NCBI GenBank assembly: GCA_036389455.1
Contig: DASVPW010000112.1
Coordinates: forward strand, 3,859-67,858
Length of the DNA: 64,000 bases
DNA from: JAJKJG01 sp036389455
GTDB lineage: Bacteria > Pseudomonadota > Alphaproteobacteria > Rhizobiales > Beijerinckiaceae
Direction of reading: 5' to 3'
The position numbers were made by a program, and so were the translations under genes. Below, piece by piece: positions 1 to 8,160 of the stretch. The notes below the pieces were generated by a model. The model had not been told where the DNA came from and made no database searches. It saw nothing but the letters and a program-made list of their open reading frames with translations. Numbering within the stretch: position 1 is the first letter of the stretch; each line of letters begins with the position of its first letter.

Positions 1-972
1 GAAAGCGTGGTGCTGATCGAACCTGGCGCCGGAGCCGGGGGGCGGCTGGCGCACGGCTCTCGTATCGAAGCGGTTTTCCCCGCGGCGACGCGGGACGCCC
101 GGACATGGGCGAAGGCGCTCCGCCTCGAGCACTGGGCCAAGAACATCCTGGTCTTCGTGGCGCCGGTTTTGGCGCACCAGGTCGCCTCGCTGGCGACCAT
201 GGCGCAGGCGCTTCTTCTGTTCCTGCTGATGGGCATGCTCGCCTCGGCCACCTACGTCATCAACGATCTGTTCGACCTCGCTGCCGACCGGAAGCACCCG
301 GCCAAGCGCCATCGGTCGTTCGCGGCCGGCCAAATCCCGGTGCGCCACGGGGCGGTCGTCGCCGGCGGGCTGATCTTTGCGGCACTCGCCCTGTCGCTTG
401 CCCTGCCGGCCGGATGCACGCTCGCGCTCTCGGCCTATCTGATCGGCACGCTCGCCTACAGCTTCGTCCTGAAGCGGCTGCCGGTCGTGGACGTGATCGT
501 CCTCGCGGGCCTGTTCACGCTTCGCATCGTGGCGGGCGGCTTCCTCGTTCCGGATCGGGTCTCGCCCTGGCTCCTGACCTTCTCGATGCTGTTCTTCCTC
601 GGGCTTGCGGTGGTCAAGCGCTATGCCGAGCTGGAGCGCGGGACGCGCGCCGGCGGCGAGGAGTTCGGGTCGCGCGGCTACACGGGAAAGGATCTGCCGC
701 TTCTCCTCTCGACAGGGGTGAGCAGCGGCCTCGGCGCGATCATCATCTTTACGATCTACCTCATCAACGACCAGTACCCCCGGGAGATCTACCGGAATCC
801 GCAGGTCCTGTGGGCCATGATGCCGATCCTGCTCCTGTGGACCTTGCGGGTCTGGCATCTCGCCGTGCACGGCCGGATGAACGAGGATCCGGTGGTGTTC
901 GCTATCAAGGACCGGGTCTCGCTCGGTCTCGGCGCCCTCGTCGCGGTCGTGCTGATCGGCGCCTCGTGGTGA
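1..972 (+). CDS. UbiA-family (decaprenyl-phosphate phosphoribosyltransferase-like) membrane protein, 5' truncated
   Basis: The frame is open to the left edge of the window, so the N-terminus is missing. The visible part is a polytopic membrane protein with the UbiA signature NDLFDLAADRKHP (NDxxDxxxD, about nt 258-296), which binds the Mg-diphosphate of the donor, and a later YLINDQYPREIY segment. In this family the closest functional model is DPPR synthase (mycobacterial Rv3806c; NoeC of Azorhizobium), which moves phosphoribose from PRPP to decaprenyl phosphate. The residues before the first RLEHWAKN helix look like the tail of the HAD-phosphatase domain often fused upstream in Proteobacteria; that is inference because the domain lies outside the window. 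It overlaps the next gene by 4 nt (GTGA). Other UbiA activities cannot be excluded, but the DprE1/DprE2-like neighbours favour this one. Confidence 0.85.
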   Translation, partial: ESVVLIEPGAGAGGRLAHGSRIEAVFPAATRDARTWAKALRLEHWAKNILVFVAPVLAHQVASLATMAQALLLFLLMGMLASATYVINDLFDLAADRKHPAKRHRSFAAGQIPVRHGAVVAGGLIFAALALSLALPAGCTLALSAYLIGTLAYSFVLKRLPVVDVIVLAGLFTLRIVAGGFLVPDRVSPWLLTFSMLFFLGLAVVKRYAELERGTRAGGEEFGSRGYTGKDLPLLLSTGVSSGLGAIIIFTIYLINDQYPREIYRNPQVLWAMMPILLLWTLRVWHLAVHGRMNEDPVVFAIKDRVSLGLGALVAVVLIGASW

Positions 973-2315
973 TCGCCCGGACGGGCGGCTACGCCGGCTG
1001 GGGCCGGACCCAGGCGGTCCGGCACCGGGTTGCGCGGCCGGCCGGCGCGGCCGAGCTCATCGACATCGTGCGGCGATCCGCGCCGGGACCGATCCTCGCC
1101 CACGGCTGCGGCCGCTCCTACGGCGACGTCGCGCTCAATCCGGAGGGGCTCCTCGTCGACTGCCGCGGGCTCGACCGCTTCGTCGCCTTCGATCGGTCCA
1201 CGGGCCTTCTGACCTGCGAGGCCGGCGTGCGCCTTGCCGACATTCTCGCGCTCCTGTGCCGTCCCGAGGCGGACGGCGGCGGTTTCTTCCTGCCGGTGTC
1301 GCCCGGCACCCGCTTCGTCACCGTCGGCGGTGCCATCGCCAACGACGTGCACGGCAAGAACCATCACGCCCGCGGCACGTTCGGCAGCCATATCGAGTCT
1401 TTCGACCTGCTGCGATCCGACGGCCGCACCGTGCGCTGCTCGGCGGCGGAGAATCCCGAGCTGTTCGCCGCCACCATCGGCGGACTCGGGCTCACCGGCA
1501 TTATCCTCCGGGCGACCCTTCGCCTGCGCCGCGCCGAGGGACTGGCGCTCGAGGCCGAGGACGTGCGGTTCGGCGGCCTCGACGAATTCTTCGCCCTCTC
1601 GTGCGAATCCGACGGCGTCTGGGAGTACACGGCCGCGTGGATCGACTGCTTCGCCGCGGGCGCGGCGCTCGGGCGCGGCATATTCTCGCGCGCCCGCCAT
1701 GCGCCGGGACGGGGCGCGCCGCCGCCAGCGTGCGAGCCGCGCCTCACCGTGCCGCTCACGCTGCCGGTCTCGACCGTGACAGGCCTCTCGGCCCGCCTCT
1801 TCAACGCCCTTCATTGGAGCAGGCTTCGGGGCGGGTCCGCGCGCCGGATCGGCCCATACGAGAGCGTGCTCTATCCCCTCGACGCGGTCGGCGCCTGGAA
1901 TAGGCTCTACGGCCCGCGGGGCTTCTTCCAGTTCCAGGGGGTCATTCCGAAAGCCGTCGCCCGCGACGCCGTCGGCGCGATGCTGCGGGAGGTCGCGGCC
2001 GCGGGCGAGGGTTCTATCCTGGCGGTGCTCAAGGCATTCGGGCCAAAGCCCTCGCCCGGCCTCCTATCCTTCCCGATGGAGGGCGCGACGCTCGCCCTCG
2101 ACTTCGCCAACCGCGGCGAGGGCACCTTCAGGCTGCTCGGGCGCCTGGAGCGGATCACGCTCGATGCGGGCGGGCGGATCTATCCGGCGAAGGACAGTCT
2201 GATGAGCCCCGAAGCCTTCTTTCGCGGCTATCCGGCGGCCGAGCGCTTCCGGGACGCCATGGACCCGGTGTTCTCCTCGGCCTTTTCCCGCCGTATCGGC
2301 CTTGTGGCAAGGTGA
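969..2315 (+). CDS. DprE1-like FAD-dependent decaprenylphosphoryl-ribose 2-oxidase
   Basis: 448 aa from a GTG that overlaps the previous stop (GTGA); another GTG lies 3 nt upstream. The N-terminal half is a VAO/PCMH FAD-binding domain, with SPGTRFVTVGGAIANDVHGK and NHHARGTFGSH closely matching the flavin-binding stretch of mycobacterial DprE1. The C-terminal half keeps the lysine of the YPAKDS motif. Known role: with DprE2 it epimerises decaprenylphosphoryl-ribose to the arabinose form through a 2-keto intermediate. In mycobacteria the segment WNICVDF carries Cys387, the benzothiazinone target. Here the matching segment reads ATLALDF (nt about 2084-2104), so that Cys is Ala. The operon context (UbiA upstream, SDR downstream) supports the assignment. 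A related sugar-alcohol oxidase is the main alternative. Confidence 0.85.
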   Translation: MIARTGGYAGWGRTQAVRHRVARPAGAAELIDIVRRSAPGPILAHGCGRSYGDVALNPEGLLVDCRGLDRFVAFDRSTGLLTCEAGVRLADILALLCRPEADGGGFFLPVSPGTRFVTVGGAIANDVHGKNHHARGTFGSHIESFDLLRSDGRTVRCSAAENPELFAATIGGLGLTGIILRATLRLRRAEGLALEAEDVRFGGLDEFFALSCESDGVWEYTAAWIDCFAAGAALGRGIFSRARHAPGRGAPPPACEPRLTVPLTLPVSTVTGLSARLFNALHWSRLRGGSARRIGPYESVLYPLDAVGAWNRLYGPRGFFQFQGVIPKAVARDAVGAMLREVAAAGEGSILAVLKAFGPKPSPGLLSFPMEGATLALDFANRGEGTFRLLGRLERITLDAGGRIYPAKDSLMSPEAFFRGYPAAERFRDAMDPVFSSAFSRRIGLVAR

Positions 2316-2319
2316 ATCC

Positions 2320-3084
2320 ATGACGGACGGAACTTCACGGACACCCCGCCGCGTCGCACTCTTCGGAGCCACCTCCGGCATCGCCGAGCCGGTGGCGCGG
2401 CTCCTCGCCGAGCGCGGCGAGAGATTCGTGCTCGTCGCCCGCGACGCTGCGGCGCTCCAAAAGATCGCCGACGACCTCAGGGTCCGCGGCGCCGCCGAGG
2501 CCGAGACGATCGTCGCGGACTTCGCCGACCTCGACGGGCTCGACGGGGTCGCCGCGACGGCGTGGGCGGCTCTCGGCGGGCTCGACGTGGCGCTCGTCGC
2601 CTACGGCGCGCTGTCCGACCAGAAGCGGACCGAGGCCGACACGGCCGCCTTGCAGAAGGTGCTCCTCCTCAACTTCACGAGCCCGGCCGCGCTCGCAAAC
2701 CTCCTCGCCGCCCGGTTCGAGGCGCAGAGGTCCGGTACGCTCGCCGTCATCACATCGGTCGCGGGCGACCGGGGCCGCGGCAGCAACTACGCCTACGGCG
2801 CCGCCAAGGGCGGCCTGCAGCGCTTCCTGGAAGGGCTGCGCCACCGGCTGCGGGCCTCCTCGGCGCACGTGCTCGACATCCGGCCGGGCTTCGTGTCGAC
2901 CAAGATGACGGCGCACATGCCCCAGGGCGGCCCGCTGTGGGCGCGCCCGGAGAAGGTCGCCCGAGACATCGTCGCCGCCATCGACGACAAGCGGGACATC
3001 CTCTACACGCCGGCGTTCTGGCGCGGGATCATGCTCGTGGTCCGCAGCCTGCCGCGCCCGCTGTTCCACCGGACGAAGCTGTGA
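2320..3084 (+). CDS. DprE2-like short-chain dehydrogenase/reductase
   Basis: 254 aa. The ATG at 2320 is chosen because AAGGTGA sits just upstream, over the stop of the previous gene. It has the Rossmann glycine motif GATSGIAEP near the N-terminus, the catalytic Ser in ITSVAGDRG, and YGAAK as the YxxxK pair (nt about 2793-2807). Known family role: DprE2 uses NADH to reduce decaprenylphosphoryl-2-keto-erythro-pentose to decaprenylphosphoryl-arabinose, completing the reaction begun by DprE1. The tight packing (4 nt after the DprE1-like gene, 4-nt overlap with the next) suggests one transcript and stoichiometric expression. As an SDR it could act on another keto sugar; the DprE2 role rests mainly on the adjacent DprE1-like gene. 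Confidence 0.85.
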   Translation: MTDGTSRTPRRVALFGATSGIAEPVARLLAERGERFVLVARDAAALQKIADDLRVRGAAEAETIVADFADLDGLDGVAATAWAALGGLDVALVAYGALSDQKRTEADTAALQKVLLLNFTSPAALANLLAARFEAQRSGTLAVITSVAGDRGRGSNYAYGAAKGGLQRFLEGLRHRLRASSAHVLDIRPGFVSTKMTAHMPQGGPLWARPEKVARDIVAAIDDKRDILYTPAFWRGIMLVVRSLPRPLFHRTKL

Positions 3085-4019
3085 GCGACCTCGACATCTA
3101 TCTGGACTGGCTCAAGTCTTTCCCGAGGCAGGGTTTTTTCCACGCGATCTCACGGCACCGACCTTACGACACTCCCGAGGGGGCCTACGATACCGAGGCG
3201 GCGATCGATCTCCACCGTGGCCGGTTCCTGGCCCGTGCCGTGGCGGGCATCGCCCCGAAACTCTCCGGCATCTGTCTTGAGATCGGGTGCGGGACGGGGC
3301 GGCTCACCTGCGGGCTCGTCGAGGCCGGAGGGTTCGAGCGCTACCTCGTGACCGACGCATCCGCCGAGTTCCTGCGCATCGCCAGGGATAAGCTCGAGCG
3401 CTCGGGAATTTCGGCCGCAGCCGTGGACTTCGGCCTGTTCAACGGCGAGGACTTCGAGGAGGTCCGTTTCGACCGCTTCGCCTTGATCGCGCTGCGCTCC
3501 GTCCTCCATCACATCGCCGATTACAAGGCCTTCTTCTCGGCCATAGCCGGGAAGCTGAAGCCCGGCGGCGTCGTCGCGATGCTCGAGCCGCGGGCCGAGT
3601 TCTTCCTGATGACCGGCACCCTTCTCGGCCTCTTGCGCAGCCTCGCGGCGCACGCCGGCACGCCGCTCGACCGGGCCGAGGCGGACCACATCCGCAGCTT
3701 CGAGGATGCGACCCGGTTCTATCTCGACAGGACCGCCGACAAGGCCGCGGCCGAGGACAAATACGCCTTCACGGGGGACGAGCTGTTCGACCTCGCCACC
3801 GGGAACGGGATGACCCTGCACCGGATGGGCGGCGAGTACGGCCAGGGCTACGCCTTCGACGTGACCGACTACCTCAAATACTGCATGGGCTTCCCGGACG
3901 GGCTGATGGAGAAGGTCGAGCGCTCGCTCGGAGAGGCCATCCGCCGTATCGACGAGGTCCTGAAGGACCTGCGCCCACTCAATGCCGCCGAGTGGCTCCT
4001 GTTTCGAAAGAGCCGCTGA
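3081..4019 (+). CDS. class I SAM-dependent methyltransferase (polysaccharide cluster)
   Basis: 312 aa from a GTG that overlaps the preceding TGA (GTGA). Motif I is LEIGCGTGRLT (residues about 70-80), followed by VTDAS and the LRSVLHHI core. It is a methyltransferase 11/25-type fold with an extra N-terminal segment containing HAISRHRPYDT and EGAYD. That arrangement recurs in the methyltransferase at 7145-8152, so the two are paralogues. Position at the end of the arabinose-donor operon and beside glycosyltransferases suggests that it O-methylates a sugar or a lipid-linked glycan; the substrate cannot be read from the sequence. The stop lies 12 nt from the stop of the convergent glycosyltransferase gene, and no terminator is visible between them. 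Confidence 0.85.
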   Translation: MSDLDIYLDWLKSFPRQGFFHAISRHRPYDTPEGAYDTEAAIDLHRGRFLARAVAGIAPKLSGICLEIGCGTGRLTCGLVEAGGFERYLVTDASAEFLRIARDKLERSGISAAAVDFGLFNGEDFEEVRFDRFALIALRSVLHHIADYKAFFSAIAGKLKPGGVVAMLEPRAEFFLMTGTLLGLLRSLAAHAGTPLDRAEADHIRSFEDATRFYLDRTADKAAAEDKYAFTGDELFDLATGNGMTLHRMGGEYGQGYAFDVTDYLKYCMGFPDGLMEKVERSLGEAIRRIDEVLKDLRPLNAAEWLLFRKSR

Positions 4020-4031
4020 AGCGCCGGCCGC

Positions 4032-7000
4032 TCACGCGGCGGCGGCGGTGGCCGGTTGCGCGGGCTCGATCGCGAGATCGACCAGCATCAGGGCGAGGGC
4101 GCGCTCGTCGTAGTCCGGCTTCTCCCACAGCCGGAACGCCAGCTCGACGGTGTTCGGGCCGGCGCCGAGCGATAGCTCGATGGCAAGGAGGTGCTGTTCG
4201 GATTTGCCTACCGCCAGCTCGAACTCTCCGACCCGCTTCTTGTTGCAGGCGACCACGACGCGCTGGCCCTCGAAGGGATTGACGTAGGTCAAGTCGACCT
4301 GATGGATGCCGTCCTGCAGGGCGTCGATCGTGAAGGCGCTCACCGGCCCCTCGCACCAGCGGAAGGCCGGGAGGCCGGCCTCGGGGAGCGGCCCCTCGAC
4401 GCCGCCGATGCCGCGCCGGGGCGTCCAGCTCAGGCGGTTGATGATCTTGCGGCACTCCACCGGCGGCACCGCGGGCAGCATGGCGGCGTTGCGCGGCAGC
4501 CGGAGGCGGTCCATGAGCCCGGTGCGGACCAGCATCGCCATGAAGGACTGCTGCGACTTCGCGAGCGAGAACTCGTTCTCGACGAAAATGCGCCCGAGCG
4601 CCGACATCCGCCGCCGCGCGTCGGGGTCGGCGTAGAGCCGGTGGATAGCCTCCGCCAGCGCATCCGCGGAGAGATCGGGGACGAGCACGCCGGACACGCC
4701 GTCCGCGATGGCGTCGGCCATGCCGCTCGTCCTGAATGCGATCGCGGGCGTGCCGCAGGCCGCGGCCTCGATGAAGACTTGGCCGAGCGTCTCCTCCCGG
4801 CTCGGGCCGACGAAGAGGTCGGCCGCCGCGTAGAGGAGCGCCATGCGGGCCGGATCGTCGATGTAGCCCATGCGCCGCAAGCCGGGGATCGCCGAGGGCT
4901 TCGCCGTGTCGTACCAACCGGCCGCGACGACGAGGAGGTCCGGAATGTCGATCCGCGCGAGGGCGGCTGCGAGGAGGTCGCCGCCCTTGCGCGGATCGTC
5001 GATCGCGGTCGCCGCCACCATGATGACGAAGGCATCCTCGCCGATGTCGAGGATGCGGCGCGCGGCGGCCTTGTCGTGGGGCACGAACACGTCGGTCGGA
5101 ATGCCGAGGCGGATCGGCTCGATCGTGGGCCTCTCGCCCGGGCCGAGCGCGCGGCGCGCGAAGACCTGCGTGTAGGCGGAGTTGGCGAGGAGGACGGGGG
5201 CGTGATCGCCCTTCAGGAGCCGGCGCTTCGCCGCCCAGGCCGGGGCGATCTCGCTCTTCGGCAAGACCGGGTACTGGTCCCAGGTCGGGCAGCCGGCGTC
5301 GCATCCCTCGACCAGCTTGTCACAGCCGCCGGTATAGGCGCAGCGACCGGTCAGGATCCAGAAGTCGTGCATGACGATGAAGGTCGGCCAGCGCGCCGCG
5401 ATCGCGTCGATCAGCTCCGGCGAGCCTCCGGCTGAATGCAGGTTGCCGAGGATCACGACGTCCGGCTTCGCGCGCTCGATGACGGCGACGGTGCGGCGCA
5501 CGTCGACGCTCTCCGTCCGCCCGGCCTCGAGCCCCTCCCGGAACGAGAGCGCCGTGACGGACGACCCGTTCCAGGCGAGCGCCTCCGCAAGCCGCTGATG
5601 GGCGGTTCCGGCGCCGTAGTGGAATCCGACGTCGTTCAGGAGCGTGACCTTGAGCTTGCGCGGCTGCGGCGCCGGACCCTCGGCGGCGCTCCGGCCGAGC
5701 CGTTCCCTGAGCGTCCGGTTGAGGCCCTGCAGCTCGGTCATGAACCGTTCCGCCACATGGGTCTTCTGGGATGCATGCATCCGGAACTGCGCCAAGGGCC
5801 GCCCGATCACGTGGAGGCGCGCCCCGGCCTCGGCGAAGCGGACCCACAGCTCGTAGTCCATGCTGTAGGTGAGGGATTCGTCGACCCGCCCGCCCACGCG
5901 CTCCCACAGCTCCCGCGTGAACATCACCTCGGGCTGATAGAAGAACTGGCCCGCATACCAGCACCGTTGCAGGTCGAGCACGTCGTCGAGGGGCAGGGGG
6001 CCGTCGCTGCAGGCCGTCACGTGCCGGCCGACGAGCCGGTCTTCCCGGTAGAGCTCGGCGACGCCCGCGACCATGTCGGCCCGCGAATGGCGGAACGCCA
6101 TCGCGGCCGCCGCGAGCGCGCCCGGCGCAAGGCGGTCGTCGCTGTTGAGCCAGGTCAGGATGTCACCGGTCGCGCGGGCCATGCCCTTGTTGATGGCGTG
6201 GCTCTGGCCGCGGTCGCTCTCGCTTTCCCAGTAGGCAAGGACGTCCGAATAGCGCGCCAGGACCGCCCTGGTCTCGTCGGAGGAGCCGCCGTCGATGACG
6301 ACGTGCTCGACGTTCGGGTAGCCCTGGTTCGCGACCGAGAGGATCGTCTCCTCGATGAAGGCGCCCTGGTTGAAGGACGGGGTCACGATCGAGATGCGGG
6401 GCCACGGCGAGCCGTCGGGCATCCGCGGCGGGAGCGGCTGGCCTTGCGCCGCATAAGGCCAATTGCCCGCAGCCGCGGGCCTCGCCGCGAGCGGGAGAGC
6501 GGGCCTCGCCGGCGCGGCGGCGGCGCCCTCGGGCGGACCCTTCGGGGCGGAAGCGGCCGATCCGAACAGCGCCTTCGCCCGGCGGGCCGCGGCAAGGCGG
6601 AACACCGCAGGGTCGATCCCCGCCGCCTCGCCCGGCGCGGCGCTGGGTCGGATGAGGGCGCGCGAGCGTTCGGCTCCGCGGATCTCGAACCCTCCATTCG
6701 TCCAGGCATCCCGGTCGAGCGCGCGGCCGGTGCCCTTGCCATAGACCAGGATCTCGGTCTCGCCCGCAACCTGGGAGCGAAGCTGGGCGACCAGGCTCTC
6801 CTGCTCCTCCCCGAACACGCCCGCCTCGATCAGCACCGCCGAGGGGACGACCGGGAACTCGCGCAGGAGCTTGCCGAGGCGGCCGTTGAAGAAGACCGTC
6901 CGCGGCTCCGGCGGGTCGCCGAGCGCGCCGGCCCACAGGGCCCGCAGCCGCCGCACGTCGTTGTCCGCCACGAGGAGCTGTGCGTCCGGGGCCGCGCGGC

Positions 7001-7145
7001 GGCGCAGATGCCTGAAGACGTGGGGATTCGCACCGACCATGATGACGACCCGCCACGGCGCGGCGTCGGAAAGCGCGTCGAGAGGCCAGGGCGGGTGCGG
7101 CGCCGGCCCGCTCTCGGCGGCGTTCTGTTCTTCGCGCATGTCCAT
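4032..7145 (-). CDS. large bifunctional glycosyltransferase (GT2 + GT4) with extra N- and C-terminal domains
   Basis: 1037 aa. The ATG at 7145 overlaps the upstream stop (TGATG); another ATG follows two codons later. Order: (1) residues about 25-200, Rossmann-like (VVIMVGANPHVF, LLVADND) but without a methyltransferase glycine motif; (2) residues about 248-470, GT2 domain with ISIVTPSFNQG, VIDGGSSDET and the DxD-type WLNSDD; (3) residues about 497-880, GT4 domain with a Cys-rich insert (CAYTGGCDKLVEGCDAGC) and the E-x7-E element SREETLGQVFIEAAACG; (4) residues about 920-1030, a beta-rich tail (VDLTYVNPFEGQRVVVACNK). Two catalytic modules imply addition of two sugars to a growing chain, probably in the cytoplasm. 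It is the last gene of the fucose/methyltransferase run. Donors are unknown; fucose and rhamnose donors are made by the same cluster. Confidence 0.85.
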   Translation of the reverse strand: MDMREEQNAAESGPAPHPPWPLDALSDAAPWRVVIMVGANPHVFRHLRRRAAPDAQLLVADNDVRRLRALWAGALGDPPEPRTVFFNGRLGKLLREFPVVPSAVLIEAGVFGEEQESLVAQLRSQVAGETEILVYGKGTGRALDRDAWTNGGFEIRGAERSRALIRPSAAPGEAAGIDPAVFRLAAARRAKALFGSAASAPKGPPEGAAAAPARPALPLAARPAAAGNWPYAAQGQPLPPRMPDGSPWPRISIVTPSFNQGAFIEETILSVANQGYPNVEHVVIDGGSSDETRAVLARYSDVLAYWESESDRGQSHAINKGMARATGDILTWLNSDDRLAPGALAAAAMAFRHSRADMVAGVAELYREDRLVGRHVTACSDGPLPLDDVLDLQRCWYAGQFFYQPEVMFTRELWERVGGRVDESLTYSMDYELWVRFAEAGARLHVIGRPLAQFRMHASQKTHVAERFMTELQGLNRTLRERLGRSAAEGPAPQPRKLKVTLLNDVGFHYGAGTAHQRLAEALAWNGSSVTALSFREGLEAGRTESVDVRRTVAVIERAKPDVVILGNLHSAGGSPELIDAIAARWPTFIVMHDFWILTGRCAYTGGCDKLVEGCDAGCPTWDQYPVLPKSEIAPAWAAKRRLLKGDHAPVLLANSAYTQVFARRALGPGERPTIEPIRLGIPTDVFVPHDKAAARRILDIGEDAFVIMVAATAIDDPRKGGDLLAAALARIDIPDLLVVAAGWYDTAKPSAIPGLRRMGYIDDPARMALLYAAADLFVGPSREETLGQVFIEAAACGTPAIAFRTSGMADAIADGVSGVLVPDLSADALAEAIHRLYADPDARRRMSALGRIFVENEFSLAKSQQSFMAMLVRTGLMDRLRLPRNAAMLPAVPPVECRKIINRLSWTPRRGIGGVEGPLPEAGLPAFRWCEGPVSAFTIDALQDGIHQVDLTYVNPFEGQRVVVACNKKRVGEFELAVGKSEQHLLAIELSLGAGPNTVELAFRLWEKPDYDERALALMLVDLAIEPAQPATAAAA

Positions 7146-8152
7146 CAAGGCGTTCCCGTGCGCGGCTTCTGCATCAGGAAGACGCCAATCAGGTACGGCT
7201 CGCGCGTTCCGGCGCAGGCCTCCGCGACGTAGCGGCATAGCGGTTCGGCGGCCTTCATGATCGTCGCGGCGCTCTTCTCCCCGTATCCCATGGCGTAGCG
7301 CAGATAGTCGTGCATGAACTTCTCGAACTCCATCTCCCGCGGGTCGGGGTCCTCCGAAGTGTACATATAGCTACCGAGGGTGCTGTTCGGCAGGAAATGC
7401 GTGACGAGCCCGGCGTCGCGGCCCCAGACCATCAGCTCGTCCGGGCGGAAGACGTGCTTGTCCTCCCAGGACGACTTGTCGACATCGCGGCGGTGATAGG
7501 CCTTCATGGTCTCGGCGACGGCGGACGCCTGCTTGCGCTCCTTGCCCCACAGACCGTTCAGCCGCTGGGTCGCGGCGACCTTGGCGATGAGCCCCATGAG
7601 CAGGTAGCCCGACGAGCACGGCTCCTCGAAGATCAGCGTCCCGCCCGGTCTCAGCGTGCGCGCCGCGCTCGCGATCCAGCGCGGCACGTCGATGAAGTGA
7701 TGCAAGGTCGAGCGCAGCACCACCGCCGAGAGGGAGGCCGGCGGCAGGCGGCCGAGGTCGGCATCGGAGAGAACGGCGAAGCGCACGGCCTCGAGGTCGA
7801 TGCCGTTGTCCGCAAGCTTGCGGCGGGTGATGTCGATGAAGGTTTTCGACGAATCGGTGACCAGGAGCCACGGGAAGGCGCCGCTCTTGCACAGGCCGAC
7901 CGTGGACTTGCCGGTGCCGCAGCCGAGCTCGAGCGCCGGGCCGCCGAAGTCGGACCCGAACCGCCTCAGGAGGTTCGCGATGCCGCGGCCGCTCTCGTCG
8001 GCGGCCTTGATGTCGTACTGCTCGTCGTAGGCGCCCTCCTCGTGGAAGAAGGGACGGTTGTCGGAGATCAGCGCGACGCCCTCATCCTTCGGGAAGCGAT
8101 CGAGCCAGGCTTGGCTCGCGGGCGCCTCGTTCAGAGCTGCGGTCGTGTCCAT
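7145..8152 (-). CDS. class I SAM-dependent methyltransferase (paralogue of the 3081-4019 gene)
   Basis: 335 aa from ATG 8152, 8 nt after the fcl stop, with a GAGG-type ribosome site in the spacer and the fcl end. Motif I is LELGCGTGKST, then LLVTDSS and LRSTLHHFIDV. The N-terminal DNRPFFHEEGAYDE matches the paralogue's RHRPYDTPEGAYD, so both share an unusual N-terminal extension as well as the SAM-binding core. It lies between fcl and the bifunctional glycosyltransferase and overlaps the latter by one nucleotide, so it is almost certainly co-translated. Likely role: O-methylation of a deoxysugar or of a chain terminus in the glycan. The substrate is not predictable from sequence. Confidence 0.85.
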   Translation of the reverse strand: MDTTAALNEAPASQAWLDRFPKDEGVALISDNRPFFHEEGAYDEQYDIKAADESGRGIANLLRRFGSDFGGPALELGCGTGKSTVGLCKSGAFPWLLVTDSSKTFIDITRRKLADNGIDLEAVRFAVLSDADLGRLPPASLSAVVLRSTLHHFIDVPRWIASAARTLRPGGTLIFEEPCSSGYLLMGLIAKVAATQRLNGLWGKERKQASAVAETMKAYHRRDVDKSSWEDKHVFRPDELMVWGRDAGLVTHFLPNSTLGSYMYTSEDPDPREMEFEKFMHDYLRYAMGYGEKSAATIMKAAEPLCRYVAEACAGTREPYLIGVFLMQKPRTGTP

Positions 8153-8160
8153 GCCCGGCC

